This document shows positions 34,296 to 43,219 of a stretch of DNA of 64,000 bases, piece by piece. The notes below the pieces were generated by a model. The model did no database searches and was not told the origin of the DNA. It saw nothing but the letters and a program-made list of their open reading frames with translations. The DNA is taken from assembly GCA_017516745.1 (NCBI GenBank), contig JAFXBF010000004.1, positions 216,060-280,059 of the forward strand. Direction: 5' to 3'. A program made the translations under genes and the position numbers. The stretch comes from Clostridia bacterium (GTDB taxonomy: Bacteria; Bacillota; Clostridia; Oscillospirales; Acutalibacteraceae). The stretch's first letter is position 1. Each line of letters starts with the position of its first letter.

Positions 34296-37200
34296 AATGT
34301 GATTTTTCAGTTGTTTTCTCTGTTACATTAAAGAATTTTGCAGTATCTTTAATGCTCTTTTTGGTGGTAACTTGCGGTTGACGGTCATAATCAAATTTGG
34401 ATTTAAGAATGTCTAACAATTCGGTCAATTTAGGAGCGTCCAGGTCTTCCCATTCTCTAATAAACGGATGTTTCTTGGCAAGGACATGCTTGTGTGCCAA
34501 ACCAGTTGACTGCTCTCTATAAGCCCGTACTTCACTTTTGTTCGCAGACTCCCAACCGCGGCTCAGCATAAACCCGTTCCATCTGGATTGCTCCAAAGCT
34601 GCCAAGACCTCAAGCTTTTCCTTGTATACTTCTTCGAATTTTATTTCAATATCTGGCGTTTTAAAAAAGCCAAAGTTCAAATAATTATCTTTGTCATTAA
34701 ACAATACACCAGCTGCAAAGAAACGATAGCACAGTCCGATTGCCGTTGAAAGCGAGGAATCGGCATTGTAGGAATAGCTGTAAAAATCGTTTTCTGCCGC
34801 TCTTTCGTTATCCCCATAGTATGATTTGTGAATACGGAGAGCAAAATCATTCAGCACGGGGTTTTTAATCATATTTTCATACGAATAGATTTGCGCAGAT
34901 ATTCCGACTGGGAATAAATCATATTTGTTGAAGTATGAATTGCCGGAAGCTTGTCCAGAAAGAGTCAAATGACTCGCAAGGTATGAGTTTTGCTCATCGG
35001 AGCACTTCACACCGATAAACGGAGCGCGATTGAATGAACCTTTGCTTCTCAGCAGCCATGTTCTGAGTTCAGCAGCAAACTTTATGTCTTCAAGATCATC
35101 CGAGTAATCCACTACAAAATAATTCGCGTCACGAAGCGCATTAACTATCTCTGTGTCAAAGGAGTCCTCACATTTTCCACCGAGCACTTGGTCATAAATC
35201 TTACCATAGATATAATTCGGAAAGTCCGTATCTTTTATGCTACATTTAATAAATACAGGGCGTATGCATGAAATAAGAGGATTATCACTGTATATACCGG
35301 GACACTCCTGATGCAATCTGTTTTCAAGAGTATCAGCGTTTTCTCCAAGCAAGGTTATTTTTATTGCATGACTTGACCCCAAGTATGTGCAGGCGATGCT
35401 TTCTTTTATGAAGTTATAGTTCATTTCTGAGCTGCCGAAAAGCACAACTTCTGTTTTGCAATTGCCTTTCTTTAGCACTGGAAGGAAAAGCGGTGCTTCA
35501 CAAAGCAGTTTATGAACGGTGTCTCTGTTCTCATCCGTGATATGTACCTTAAAGTAGATGTCGGAACCCATATCGCTGATGTTTGCATCAATCAGCATTG
35601 AAGCTGTTTCGTATTTTGCGCTCACAAAAATATCAATGGCATCAATGATTCTCCATTTCTCTTCTTTTGATTTATCCAAAACAATGTTGAACAGTTTATC
35701 CAGAAGAATCAGGCACTCGTTAAGATTCTTTTCTTCATCCTCACTCATCAGGAGAAAAACAAGTCTGGAATGAGGGAACCCTGCCTTAACTTGTGACTCA
35801 ATAAATTCTTCTATGCCCGAAACTCCGATTATCCCTTTTTTATCCGTATTATCAGGAATGTACATCACCCAGATTTCACTCGGAAATGTAGAAACTGTTG
35901 TGTAGTTATTGCCGGTAAAGGTATTTGCATAGCAACAAGGAGCGTTTTCATCGTTAATAAATGCCGGAAAAGAATTCCTTTCATTGCGTTTTTTACGTGC
36001 TATTTCCTGTCTTGCCCTTTCGTTTCCTCTTTTCGATGCCGCTTCAAAATCCTCGTTAGCTTTCTCTTCATTGCCGTGCTTTTTTGCGAATCTTCCATGC
36101 AAATACAGGCTTTTTCCGACATCAACAACATCGTTCCTTCGCTCATTTTCAATGATATGATTTATTTTTTTTAGCAAAGATTCTTCCGTAACATCGTCGA
36201 ATATATAAACACCATCTAAATACAAGGATGCGACTTCAATAACAGCTTTTGCGTAGTTTTGTGCAAAGGCTGTTTTTAAATATTCGGTTGCCTCTTTAAT
36301 ACAGTTTGCTTTGAGATAGTCATAAAGATAATAGAAGACAGACGGATCTGCCTCGCCTGTATAAACACATTTTTTTAAGTAATCTATTCCTTCTGAAAAC
36401 CTGTATTTATACTCATTGTCATCTGATGATGCGAACTTGCAAAGCGAAAAACCGATTGTTTGGTATGCGAGAGCAAGTTCCTCCTTTGAGGCTCTTATTT
36501 CATACTCGGTTAGCCACTGTTTTCCCAGTTTATATGCTAATGCATAATTTCCGCTTTTGTGCATCTGGCGGGCTTCATCAATCCGCTCGCGGGGAGGCGT
36601 GATTAGATCGGGTCTCCAAATGCACTCCATTCCATATTCGCTAAGCAAGTATGTTTTTTTAGATGGGTATTTTGTAGTGTAATTGTCTTTTTCGTAATTC
36701 ATAGCTCTTAATCCGATAAGACAAGAAATAAAAAAATTCGCCACTATGAGTTTCAAAGAATCATCGTCGAACTTTGAGAGAAGATTGATGAATTCTTTGT
36801 TTGCTTCTGATGATTCATTTGATGGAACAATTATTCTATTTCCCACACTAGATAAATAATTTGAGAAATCAGCATTTGCTGACAAGTCTGCACCTTCAAG
36901 ATTTCTAATAATGTGAAGCTGTATTTTTTCAATAAAATCCTTCCAACCCATGTTTGATAGGCTCTCGAATAGTAAGTCCCTTATTTTGTTGTCATTAACA
37001 GAGTACTGGAAAAAGCCTGCTAAGTTGTTATTGCTACCTGATTTTTTGATGTTATCACTTTTTTCTATTTCAGCCATCATTTCAGGAGGTAAAAGAAGCA
37101 TTAATACGCCTTTGTGATCAGAAGGAATACCTGGAATTGGAATAAGAGGTGGAGTTTCATCATCTCCTCGAAAAATATCCTTGTAAAGGTCAAAAATGCT

Positions 37201-37323
37201 GAAGCACTTGTAATTTTTCTCGGATTTACCATATTGGGAAAGTATTTTAATTTCCTTAAATAGTGTTTTTGGGTTAGAGACTAATCCGATCGATTCTTCA
37301 CATTGAAACATTCTGTACGGCAT
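34294..37323 (-). CDS. Giant Sel1/TPR-like - Rossmann - RyR protein
   Basis: A 1009-residue protein on the opposite strand to the TIR genes. About 230-450 has TPR/Sel1-like helical repeats (SGNYALAYKLGKQWLTEY, FAAKKHG-type and DFEAASKRGNERARQEI helices). About 645-800 is a Rossmann domain whose opening, KTEVVLFGSSEMNYNFIKES then IKITLLGENADTLENRL, matches the N-terminus of the 17.2-kb protein (VNVLVFGYSGITEKFIDF, ITVVSDDADAKN). About 915-985 is a RyR-like domain (LEQSRWNGFMLSRGWES, HPFIREWEDLD). The nuclease of the other protein is absent. GAGGAG lies 11 bases upstream of the start. It is probably a second receiver or regulator of the TIR cluster. Confidence 0.68.
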   Translation of the reverse strand: MPYRMFQCEESIGLVSNPKTLFKEIKILSQYGKSEKNYKCFSIFDLYKDIFRGDDETPPLIPIPGIPSDHKGVLMLLLPPEMMAEIEKSDNIKKSGSNNNLAGFFQYSVNDNKIRDLLFESLSNMGWKDFIEKIQLHIIRNLEGADLSANADFSNYLSSVGNRIIVPSNESSEANKEFINLLSKFDDDSLKLIVANFFISCLIGLRAMNYEKDNYTTKYPSKKTYLLSEYGMECIWRPDLITPPRERIDEARQMHKSGNYALAYKLGKQWLTEYEIRASKEELALAYQTIGFSLCKFASSDDNEYKYRFSEGIDYLKKCVYTGEADPSVFYYLYDYLKANCIKEATEYLKTAFAQNYAKAVIEVASLYLDGVYIFDDVTEESLLKKINHIIENERRNDVVDVGKSLYLHGRFAKKHGNEEKANEDFEAASKRGNERARQEIARKKRNERNSFPAFINDENAPCCYANTFTGNNYTTVSTFPSEIWVMYIPDNTDKKGIIGVSGIEEFIESQVKAGFPHSRLVFLLMSEDEEKNLNECLILLDKLFNIVLDKSKEEKWRIIDAIDIFVSAKYETASMLIDANISDMGSDIYFKVHITDENRDTVHKLLCEAPLFLPVLKKGNCKTEVVLFGSSEMNYNFIKESIACTYLGSSHAIKITLLGENADTLENRLHQECPGIYSDNPLISCIRPVFIKCSIKDTDFPNYIYGKIYDQVLGGKCEDSFDTEIVNALRDANYFVVDYSDDLEDIKFAAELRTWLLRSKGSFNRAPFIGVKCSDEQNSYLASHLTLSGQASGNSYFNKYDLFPVGISAQIYSYENMIKNPVLNDFALRIHKSYYGDNERAAENDFYSYSYNADSSLSTAIGLCYRFFAAGVLFNDKDNYLNFGFFKTPDIEIKFEEVYKEKLEVLAALEQSRWNGFMLSRGWESANKSEVRAYREQSTGLAHKHVLAKKHPFIREWEDLDAPKLTELLDILKSKFDYDRQPQVTTKKSIKDTAKFFNVTEKTTEKSH

Positions 37324-37691
37324 AGCTTTTTTTACTCCTCAATGAATATTATTTCTTTCAGGCATTGTAGCCCTTAAAATGATTATAAGCGCACTTTATG
37401 CGTATGTCAACATGCTTAGATATAATATCTTTTAAATTTTTAAGATATTGAATACTTTTTTACATTAAGCTTCTTGTAATTGGATTGAAAATTGGCGTCG
37501 GTTAGTCGGATAATTATACACTTGAATAAAACGATATTGGTGTCGGTCGATAACTTACTGGATATCTAATCAACTAAATAGACAACTATTTGGTTTTGCT
37601 TGGAAACTTTACAAATTGATCGCTGGATATATGTAAATATATAATTTCACCAAGAAATAAGAGTGCACTTTTGCAAGAAAGGGGTTAACGA
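37324..37691. other. Intergenic region with TTGGA-like motifs
   Basis: A 368-base A/T-rich gap between divergent genes. TTGGA-like sites occur at 37480, 37492, 37506, 37537, 37558, 37590, 37600 and 37623 with looser spacing than the arrays further downstream. They stand upstream of and within the promoter of the long operon that begins at 37692. No gene is seen here. Confidence 0.4.
37616..37645 (+). promoter_or_regulatory. Candidate promoter of the Clp/JAB operon
   Basis: TTGATC (37616-37621) and TATAAT (37640-37645) are separated by 18 bases, about 45 bases upstream of the SprT-like gene. A CTGGATAT motif lies inside the spacer. Confidence 0.5.
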
Positions 37692-38264
37692 ATGAAATCA
37701 TTATGGACTGAATCTATGATTCGCGAAGAAATGGCAAAACTTGACAATAAAACCGGTCTAAGAGGTGCAGAACTTCCCATAACCTTCAATAACGCAAAAT
37801 GTACACTTGGGTTGTATTGCTCAAATAATGGCGGATCATTCAAGTTTTCAAACTATTACTTTCAAGACCCCGAGTGGCCGATAGAATCCGCACTCGATGT
37901 AATCAGGCATGAGTATGCACATCATATGGATCATGTGCTTTACGGTCACAGTGGACATGGTTCAACATGGAAAATATGTTGCAGAATTGTCGGAGCTACA
38001 CCGATTCGCTGTTATAACGAAAGTCGAGCGGAATACTACCGACAAAAACATATTAAAGAAGACAAGCTGTCGGAGAGATATGATCAATATAAAATTGGTG
38101 ACTACATTGAACACCCTAAACATGGAATAGGCAGAATAGAGGATATTTTCGGCGAAGGAGTTCACCGTTGTGTCTCAATCAGATTTAAAAATAATGATTG
38201 TAAACGATTTGGATTGGCCTGGATAGATAATAATTGTCAAAAATCAGACTGGTTATCCAAGTGA
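37692..38264 (+). CDS. SprT-like zinc metalloprotease
   Basis: A 190-residue protein. The zinc site HEYAHHMD (His73, Glu74, His77) and a third ligand His89 in GHGSTWKICCRIVGA give the SprT/SPRTN pattern. A C-terminal segment from about residue 135 (YKIGDYIEHPKHGIGRIEDI) resembles the CarD-like/tudor strand motif that often follows SprT-like or UvrD proteins. SprT-family enzymes cleave DNA-crosslinked or damaged proteins. AAGGGG lies upstream of the start. It opens the long operon of region five. Confidence 0.8.
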   Translation: MKSLWTESMIREEMAKLDNKTGLRGAELPITFNNAKCTLGLYCSNNGGSFKFSNYYFQDPEWPIESALDVIRHEYAHHMDHVLYGHSGHGSTWKICCRIVGATPIRCYNESRAEYYRQKHIKEDKLSERYDQYKIGDYIEHPKHGIGRIEDIFGEGVHRCVSIRFKNNDCKRFGLAWIDNNCQKSDWLSK

Positions 38265-38301
38265 TATATCCAGCAATCACCGAAATCTTGTCAAAGTTTC
38301 A

Positions 38302-38319
38302 ACCAAGGTTACCAAGGTT
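38302..38319. repeat. Tandem 9-base repeat before a promoter
   Basis: accaaggtt is repeated head-to-tail at 38302-38310 and 38311-38319, 13 bases before the next -35 box. This is a plausible protein-binding site. Confidence 0.4.
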
Positions 38320-38331
38320 TGTTTATAACTA

Positions 38332-38360
38332 TTTACAAATATAACCAATAAATATATAAT
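38332..38360 (+). promoter_or_regulatory. Promoter upstream of the 38.4-kb gene
   Basis: TTTACA (38332-38337) and TATAAT (38355-38360) with a 17-base spacer, about 52 bases upstream of the gene start at 38413. Confidence 0.65.
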
Positions 38361-38412
38361 TCGTGGTGTAAGAAAGTCCAAGAACTTTACGAACGCTAAG
38401 GAGGAATTACCA

Positions 38413-38805
38413 ATGAAAAAAATTAACAACTCATCAGTAAACCAGAAAGACAGAATCGTGTGCGTCACAGTGCCTGGAACGCATAAGTTCTACTATCAGC
38501 CCTTTAAATCCAACGAGCGCCTTTACCTGTTCACTACAGAGGATTTTTTCGGCTCGGTCTTTGCATACTTCCGCGATAACGGCAGATGCATAGGCGGACG
38601 TGGCTTCAGCCTTACCATTAAGGAACTCTATGAAGACCGTAAGTTGTACCGAAATCCCAAAATCGGGAAGATCTTCGACCGTCTGCCCGGAATGATCGAC
38701 TATGTGCTTCGCGAGAACGCCGAGCAAAAAGAACAGACTAAGAATAACAACAAAGTCAAAAATGCGGTCGAGGTCATCTATGAAGGCCACGAACTCGCAG
38801 CTTAA
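38413..38805 (+). CDS. Unknown protein, first of the small-protein operon
   Basis: A 130-residue soluble protein with a compact alpha/beta N-terminal part (DRIVCVTVPGTHKFYYQP, FGSVFAYFRDNGRCIGG) and a charged C-terminal tail. Not recognised. AAGGAGG lies upstream of the start, and the following gene starts 16 bases after its stop. Confidence 0.65.
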   Translation: MKKINNSSVNQKDRIVCVTVPGTHKFYYQPFKSNERLYLFTTEDFFGSVFAYFRDNGRCIGGRGFSLTIKELYEDRKLYRNPKIGKIFDRLPGMIDYVLRENAEQKEQTKNNNKVKNAVEVIYEGHELAA

Positions 38806-38821
38806 GGAAGGAGACATAATT

Positions 38822-39442
38822 ATGAAAAAAACAAACAGTAAGTACATCACAGGTAGTAATGTCAAGGATGTCACCGTTCTGCCGAACTTCATTTTGGAGT
38901 TTCTTGGAATAATGGATGCGCACAAAGGCGAAGATGTTGCCTTGGCACATATTAATCGTTATCTTGAAAGATGTATATCTATTGAGGATGGTGAATGCCT
39001 TGTTTCTGAAGAATTCTTGAAGAAAGCACGCTCCGAAGGAGCAGCCAACCTTGACATCATTGAGAACACCTCAAAAGAGATTCCCGATTTGCCGGGTGAT
39101 ATTGAAGCCGAGCATGCATGGGATGTACTTGAGAACCGTAGACGTGCAAGTAACAAAGCAAGGGCAAAAGATGCCGTCAAAACAGCAAGAAGCCGTCTCT
39201 ATGAAATCAATGAAGAAATCATCAACGGCACAAGCATTCTTGACCAGAGGGTTGCCAAGATCAGGAAAAGAGCCGCTTCAAAAATCGACGCTTACATTAA
39301 AGGTGTGCGTGCCGGTGGCATCACATCATTTGCCCCGGATATCGCTTTTTCGGAGATCGTTGTTGAAAAATACTACAAGAAACACAAGCGCGACAAAGCT
39401 ATTGCAGCTGTTGCAGCTGTATCAAACTACGAGGAGGACTGA
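38822..39442 (+). CDS. Unknown helical protein
   Basis: A 206-residue, mostly helical, charged protein (RRRASNKARAKDAVKTARSR, KIRKRAASKIDAYIKG). Not recognised. ATG 38822 is chosen because AAGGAAGGAG precedes it; an earlier in-frame start lies inside the upstream gene. The next gene follows after two bases. Confidence 0.65.
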   Translation: MKKTNSKYITGSNVKDVTVLPNFILEFLGIMDAHKGEDVALAHINRYLERCISIEDGECLVSEEFLKKARSEGAANLDIIENTSKEIPDLPGDIEAEHAWDVLENRRRASNKARAKDAVKTARSRLYEINEEIINGTSILDQRVAKIRKRAASKIDAYIKGVRAGGITSFAPDIAFSEIVVEKYYKKHKRDKAIAAVAAVSNYEED

Positions 39443-39444
39443 TC

Positions 39445-39876
39445 ATGAGCTTTTTTAAAAAATTCTTCACCAGAAAGAAATCAACCGAAAACATCGACGG
39501 AATGCCCGAGACACACGAGGTTACTCTCAACAAGATCCTTGATGTTGCATCGCTGGTCCCCGTTGAATACAAGCACACCATAAAATACTATGAAGACGGT
39601 TATAACCCTCTTGATTATGAGCGACAGAGACTTCAGGGTATGCCGATTGACTGGCTTATGAAAGACAAACGCATTCCTGCGATCAAAGCAGACACACGCA
39701 AAGAAATAGAAATATCCAAGCGCCAGTACATCAACCATCTGTACACAATCGAAACCATCGAAGACCTTCAAAACGGCATAATTGCCCACGTTGACGATAT
39801 GACTTCCAGACTAGATGAAGAAATTGCCGCGTACGACATGGAAATACAGGCTCTTCGTGAGCTTTTAGTTAATTAA
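39445..39876 (+). CDS. Unknown protein
   Basis: A 143-residue protein with a basic N-terminus (MSFFKKFFTRKKS), a central HTIKYYEDGYNPLDYERQRL segment and a C-terminal coiled coil (MTSRLDEEIAAYDMEIQAL). Not recognised. GAGGAGG spans the gap to the previous gene. The basic N-terminus could bind membrane or nucleic acid; this is inference. Confidence 0.6.
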   Translation: MSFFKKFFTRKKSTENIDGMPETHEVTLNKILDVASLVPVEYKHTIKYYEDGYNPLDYERQRLQGMPIDWLMKDKRIPAIKADTRKEIEISKRQYINHLYTIETIEDLQNGIIAHVDDMTSRLDEEIAAYDMEIQALRELLVN

Positions 39877-39889
39877 GGAGGAAATAATT

Positions 39890-40837
39890 ATGACATTAAC
39901 AGTAAATCCGGTATCCACTTCTGCTTTCGGAACAATGGAAGACCGTCAGAAAGTCCTCAAGAAAAAAAGAGTGAAGGATTTCCTGAACATCGGTATGATA
40001 GCAACTGTCTTCTTCATCGTTGCTGACTTTGTACCTCTGTACATCAAGTGGGATGCAGTACAAACAGACAACTGGTATTTCGTAGCCCTGCTTGCAGCTG
40101 TCTCAGCAGTTATTCTTGATCTACCTATGTTCCTTGCCGGCAAAAAGATCAAGGAATATCAGGACAGACTTATTTCAAAGAGCAAGATGATTCCCACGGT
40201 TGTCTTGGCGGCAATAGCCTTCCTCGTAGCATACATCCCCTTCTTTATCTTTTCAATTGCCACAAAAGACGCGACCTTTCAGGAAGCGCTTTCGATCAGT
40301 TCATCGTCAACCATAAGTTTTGATACCAACGGAACAACAGTTGAATCCAACCCGTTATCCGTTTCAATCGCTGCGATATTCAGTGCGGTTTTACCATTAG
40401 GAACCAGCATTTCCTCTTTGGTTTGTGGCATTACGACATACCACCCCGCTGAAGATAAGCTGAATAGACTTGAGGAGGTAAGACTTCTTGCATGTAATCA
40501 TCGAAGCCAGCTGCTTTGGGGTAAAGCTCAGCTTTCCGATCGCAAGAAGCTTTTGATCAGTCGTGAAAAAGATCTTCTTGAAAGTCATATTAACGAGACT
40601 AAAGCTCAGGAGCTGATCCGAATTCAAGCATATGAAGAGGCTCTTGAGGAGAAACTTGATGCAGACGGAATTCTCCGTGTTACAGAAAATGCATTTTCGT
40701 ATATTGATGAATCGCCCTTCACGGAAGAGTGCAATCCCGATATCTTGAATGCGCTCAACGACCCAATACTCGAGGAGTCGAAAGGTATATCAAGCACACC
40801 TGTCAAAGCAGACTTTATCAATACTGATGTAGCATAA
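39890..40837 (+). CDS. Membrane protein with four TM helices and a cytoplasmic coil
   Basis: A 315-residue protein with hydrophobic helices at about 33-52, 63-84, 103-125 and 155-180, then a long charged helical region (EEVRLLACNHRSQLLW to AQELIRIQAYEEALEEKLDA) and a flexible tail. No known family recognised. AAGGAGG precedes the start. Its position next to an OmpA-domain lipoprotein suggests a cell-envelope complex encoded by the element. Confidence 0.65.
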   Translation: MTLTVNPVSTSAFGTMEDRQKVLKKKRVKDFLNIGMIATVFFIVADFVPLYIKWDAVQTDNWYFVALLAAVSAVILDLPMFLAGKKIKEYQDRLISKSKMIPTVVLAAIAFLVAYIPFFIFSIATKDATFQEALSISSSSTISFDTNGTTVESNPLSVSIAAIFSAVLPLGTSISSLVCGITTYHPAEDKLNRLEEVRLLACNHRSQLLWGKAQLSDRKKLLISREKDLLESHINETKAQELIRIQAYEEALEEKLDADGILRVTENAFSYIDESPFTEECNPDILNALNDPILEESKGISSTPVKADFINTDVA

Positions 40838-40853
40838 TGAAAGGAGACCAAAC

Positions 40854-42074
40854 ATGAAAAAGACTATTTCACTTATCGCCATCATTGCCCTTGCTGCAAC
40901 TTCTCTCTGTTGCCTTTCAGCTTGTGACGGCAAACACAGCAACCCATCTGTACCCGCTGAGTCATCTGCAGAATCAATTGTTCTCGGAATTCACAACAAT
41001 TTTCCCGGACTTGGCATGAACGCTCAGGCCATTTATGATCGCACCTACAATGTGTGTTTAAATTACGGCGAAGTTTCTTACGTCGTTGTTGAAGGCGAAC
41101 CGTCACAGACAAAAACCTTTTCTATTTCAAAATCCGATAAGGATATTTCCAAAACTAAGGAGAAGGAGCTTGCTAAACGTAACGCAAACAGCATCATGCA
41201 GGGCTTTGCATCCTTGAAGGCATTGACTCCGGAAGTAGATACACTAAGCTCAATCAAGCTCAGCGCTAACATTCTTAAAGCAAGTTCCTTAAACCGTAAG
41301 AACATGCTGATTTATGACAGCGGTCTCTGCACAACCGGCCTGCTTTCTCAGCTTACTTCTAATATCCTGGCTACTGATCCGGTAATTGTTGCAGACAAGC
41401 TTGAATCGATTCATGCCCTTCCGAACCTTGAGGGAATCAACGTTTACTGGGTTGGTATTGGTTGTGTAAGCGGTGATCAGCAGAAAATCCCCGACTCTTA
41501 TATCTACAACCTCAAAGCCATGTGGACTGAGATAATTGTACGTGCCGGCGGAACTGTCACTTTTGACAGTACTCCCGTGACCGGAAAACAGGCGGACAAT
41601 CTGCCTCATGTCACACCTGTTGAGTTTCCACAAGACAGTCTGAGACTAGATTCAGACAGCCTCTCTAACATATCCGTAATATCGTTCAAAGAAGATACGG
41701 TGAAATTTGTAGGCAATAAAGCTATATTTGCTGACCCTGCTTCTGCAGAAGAAGCTCTTGAACCTATTGGGGAATATCTTAAAGCAAATCCTGCTAAGAA
41801 AATCCTGATCGCCGGCACAACAGCTAAAGTAGGTTCAGGTGACGGTACGGAGCTATCGTTTATGCGTACACAAACCGTCAAGAATCTTCTGGTTGAAAAA
41901 GGTGTATCTCCTTCCCAGATAGAGTGTGTAGGTCTTGGTTGTACAGATAACTGTTTCAGAGTTGAGGACCATAATGCAGACGGCTCCTTAAATGAAGAGA
42001 TGGCTGCACAAAACAGAGCCATTTACATAGTGCTTGCGGATAGCTCAACCGCTGAATCGTTAAAATCCATGTGA
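40854..42074 (+). CDS. Lipoprotein with C-terminal OmpA-like domain
   Basis: A 406-residue exported lipoprotein. The signal peptide ends in a lipobox LSAC with the Cys at residue 24. The middle part (about 40-260) is unrecognised. The C-terminal 120 residues fit an OmpA/MotB peptidoglycan-binding domain: EALEPIGEYLKANPAKKILIAG, SFMRTQTVKNLLVEKGVSPSQI, and AAQNRAIYIVL with the conserved NR. GAAAGGAG precedes the ATG. In a Gram-positive cell such a protein could tie an envelope complex to peptidoglycan near the four-TM protein. Confidence 0.75.
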   Translation: MKKTISLIAIIALAATSLCCLSACDGKHSNPSVPAESSAESIVLGIHNNFPGLGMNAQAIYDRTYNVCLNYGEVSYVVVEGEPSQTKTFSISKSDKDISKTKEKELAKRNANSIMQGFASLKALTPEVDTLSSIKLSANILKASSLNRKNMLIYDSGLCTTGLLSQLTSNILATDPVIVADKLESIHALPNLEGINVYWVGIGCVSGDQQKIPDSYIYNLKAMWTEIIVRAGGTVTFDSTPVTGKQADNLPHVTPVEFPQDSLRLDSDSLSNISVISFKEDTVKFVGNKAIFADPASAEEALEPIGEYLKANPAKKILIAGTTAKVGSGDGTELSFMRTQTVKNLLVEKGVSPSQIECVGLGCTDNCFRVEDHNADGSLNEEMAAQNRAIYIVLADSSTAESLKSM

Positions 42075-42098
42075 TTTCATAAAGAATCAAGCATAATA

Positions 42099-42177
42099 TT
42101 GGAATCAATCAAAAGAAATAAGACATTATTGTATACTCGCTTGGAATATCCGGACATTCTCCTTGTTGATAGTTGGA
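42099..42177. promoter_or_regulatory. Phased TTGGA array R1
   Basis: TTGGA starts at 42099, 42141 and 42173, offsets 0, 42 and 74 from the first copy. The same offsets occur in array R2 at 46.1 kb, although the DNA between is not alike. The array lies in a 176-base gap upstream of the 42.25-kb gene. Confidence 0.5.
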
Positions 42178-42250
42178 TAAATCGAGATTTACAATAGTAT
42201 CGTAAACAGTTCGAGATAACATTTCAGAATCAACGAAAGGGGTGCAAGTG

Positions 42251-42499
42251 ATGTACCGAACAATATTACTTGTTTTATATCTCGCTGTGCTCATTCCATC
42301 GGTGACACATCTTATCAGATACAGAGATGTCCCGTCATCGAGGAGACTGAGCGCTGGCTTAGGGGTAGCAGGAGTTCTTCTCTGTCCTATGTGTGCCAAG
42401 CTTCTTTGCGAACTACTGACTTCATTATTCAGCATCGGTTTGTTTCTGTTGATTTTCATTGGCGGCATGTGGCTGATGATAAAACCTATATTCAGATAG
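42251..42499 (+). CDS. Small hydrophobic membrane protein
   Basis: An 82-residue protein with three hydrophobic stretches (about 4-20, 33-55, 58-78). Not recognised. ATG 42251 is preferred over GTG 42242 because AAAGGGG lies about seven bases before it. Followed after 10 bases by another membrane protein gene. Confidence 0.6.
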   Translation: MYRTILLVLYLAVLIPSVTHLIRYRDVPSSRRLSAGLGVAGVLLCPMCAKLLCELLTSLFSIGLFLLIFIGGMWLMIKPIFR

Positions 42500-42509
42500 G
42501 AGGAAAGTT

Positions 42510-42836
42510 ATGTACGACACATTGAACATTCTCGCATACGGCGGTATAACGGCTCTTGTTATTCTTCTGATCATCTTTGAAATCAAGGAAGGTAGAATCG
42601 GCAGAAGTCATACACCGCAGAACAGTGGATATGAGTATTATACCGAAAACGGCGAAGCTCTCAGAATACGTCACGTCTTCGGAACATTGTATAAAGCATA
42701 TGTTTATGGCCACTGTCCGATAACAACAAAGAAAGATCGGTTTGGTGTTTACTTCCCTGTCCGTGCACGCTCCACGTCTGAGGCAGAAAGCCTTATTGAC
42801 GGCATATATCGAAGAGGAGGATACAACAGCATATGA
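42510..42836 (+). CDS. Single-TM protein of unknown function
   Basis: A 108-residue protein with one N-terminal hydrophobic helix (about 5-24) and a soluble C-terminal part ending RSTSEAESLIDGIYRRGGYNSI. Not recognised. GGAGGAAAG lies upstream of the start. Confidence 0.6.
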   Translation: MYDTLNILAYGGITALVILLIIFEIKEGRIGRSHTPQNSGYEYYTENGEALRIRHVFGTLYKAYVYGHCPITTKKDRFGVYFPVRARSTSEAESLIDGIYRRGGYNSI

Positions 42837-42905
42837 ATTATCACTGCATTACAGTAAACAATAAAACTCTTTTTAAAAATCACAAATCTAAGGAGGAACC
42901 ATCTA

Positions 42906-43217
42906 ATGAATAATTTCGGTTTTGTTTTCGCCACAAAAATGCTCGTAGAGAGCCGCAGAAAAGTCAGATTCATGTATTGTGAGCAACCTGATGATCCCTA
43001 TGATAGCGGTTGGAGATTTTTCTGCGGCGATGAAGATCAGGAATATGCAGATAATCCTGACAACATCGGTATCTACGACATCAACACCATTCTTGAGATT
43101 GACGGCAGCATTTTACCGCTTCTCAACAGTCCTGTAGGCACAGCATTTGAGCGCGAAGATGAAAACGCACCGTTTACAAGATCAGCAGACTTCGCTTTCA
43201 ATGAGGAGGTTGACTGA
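42906..43217 (+). CDS. DUF2185 (Imm33-like) immunity protein
   Basis: A 103-residue DUF2185 protein: FATKMLVESRRKVRFMYCEQP, DDPYDSGWRFFCGDEDQEY, PDNIGIYDINTIL and LLNSPVGTAFERED fit this family throughout. DUF2185 was classed as immunity family Imm33 in polymorphic toxin systems. The next gene, two bases downstream, encodes a GH-E nuclease, so a toxin-immunity pair is likely. AAGGAGG precedes the start. Confidence 0.82.
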   Translation: MNNFGFVFATKMLVESRRKVRFMYCEQPDDPYDSGWRFFCGDEDQEYADNPDNIGIYDINTILEIDGSILPLLNSPVGTAFEREDENAPFTRSADFAFNEEVD

Positions 43218-43219
43218 TT

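Noticed and set aside
16944-37323. Assignment of the cluster as standard Thoeris
   Set aside because: No ThsA-like SLOG or Sir2 effector is present; the receivers look like Rossmann/RyR proteins.
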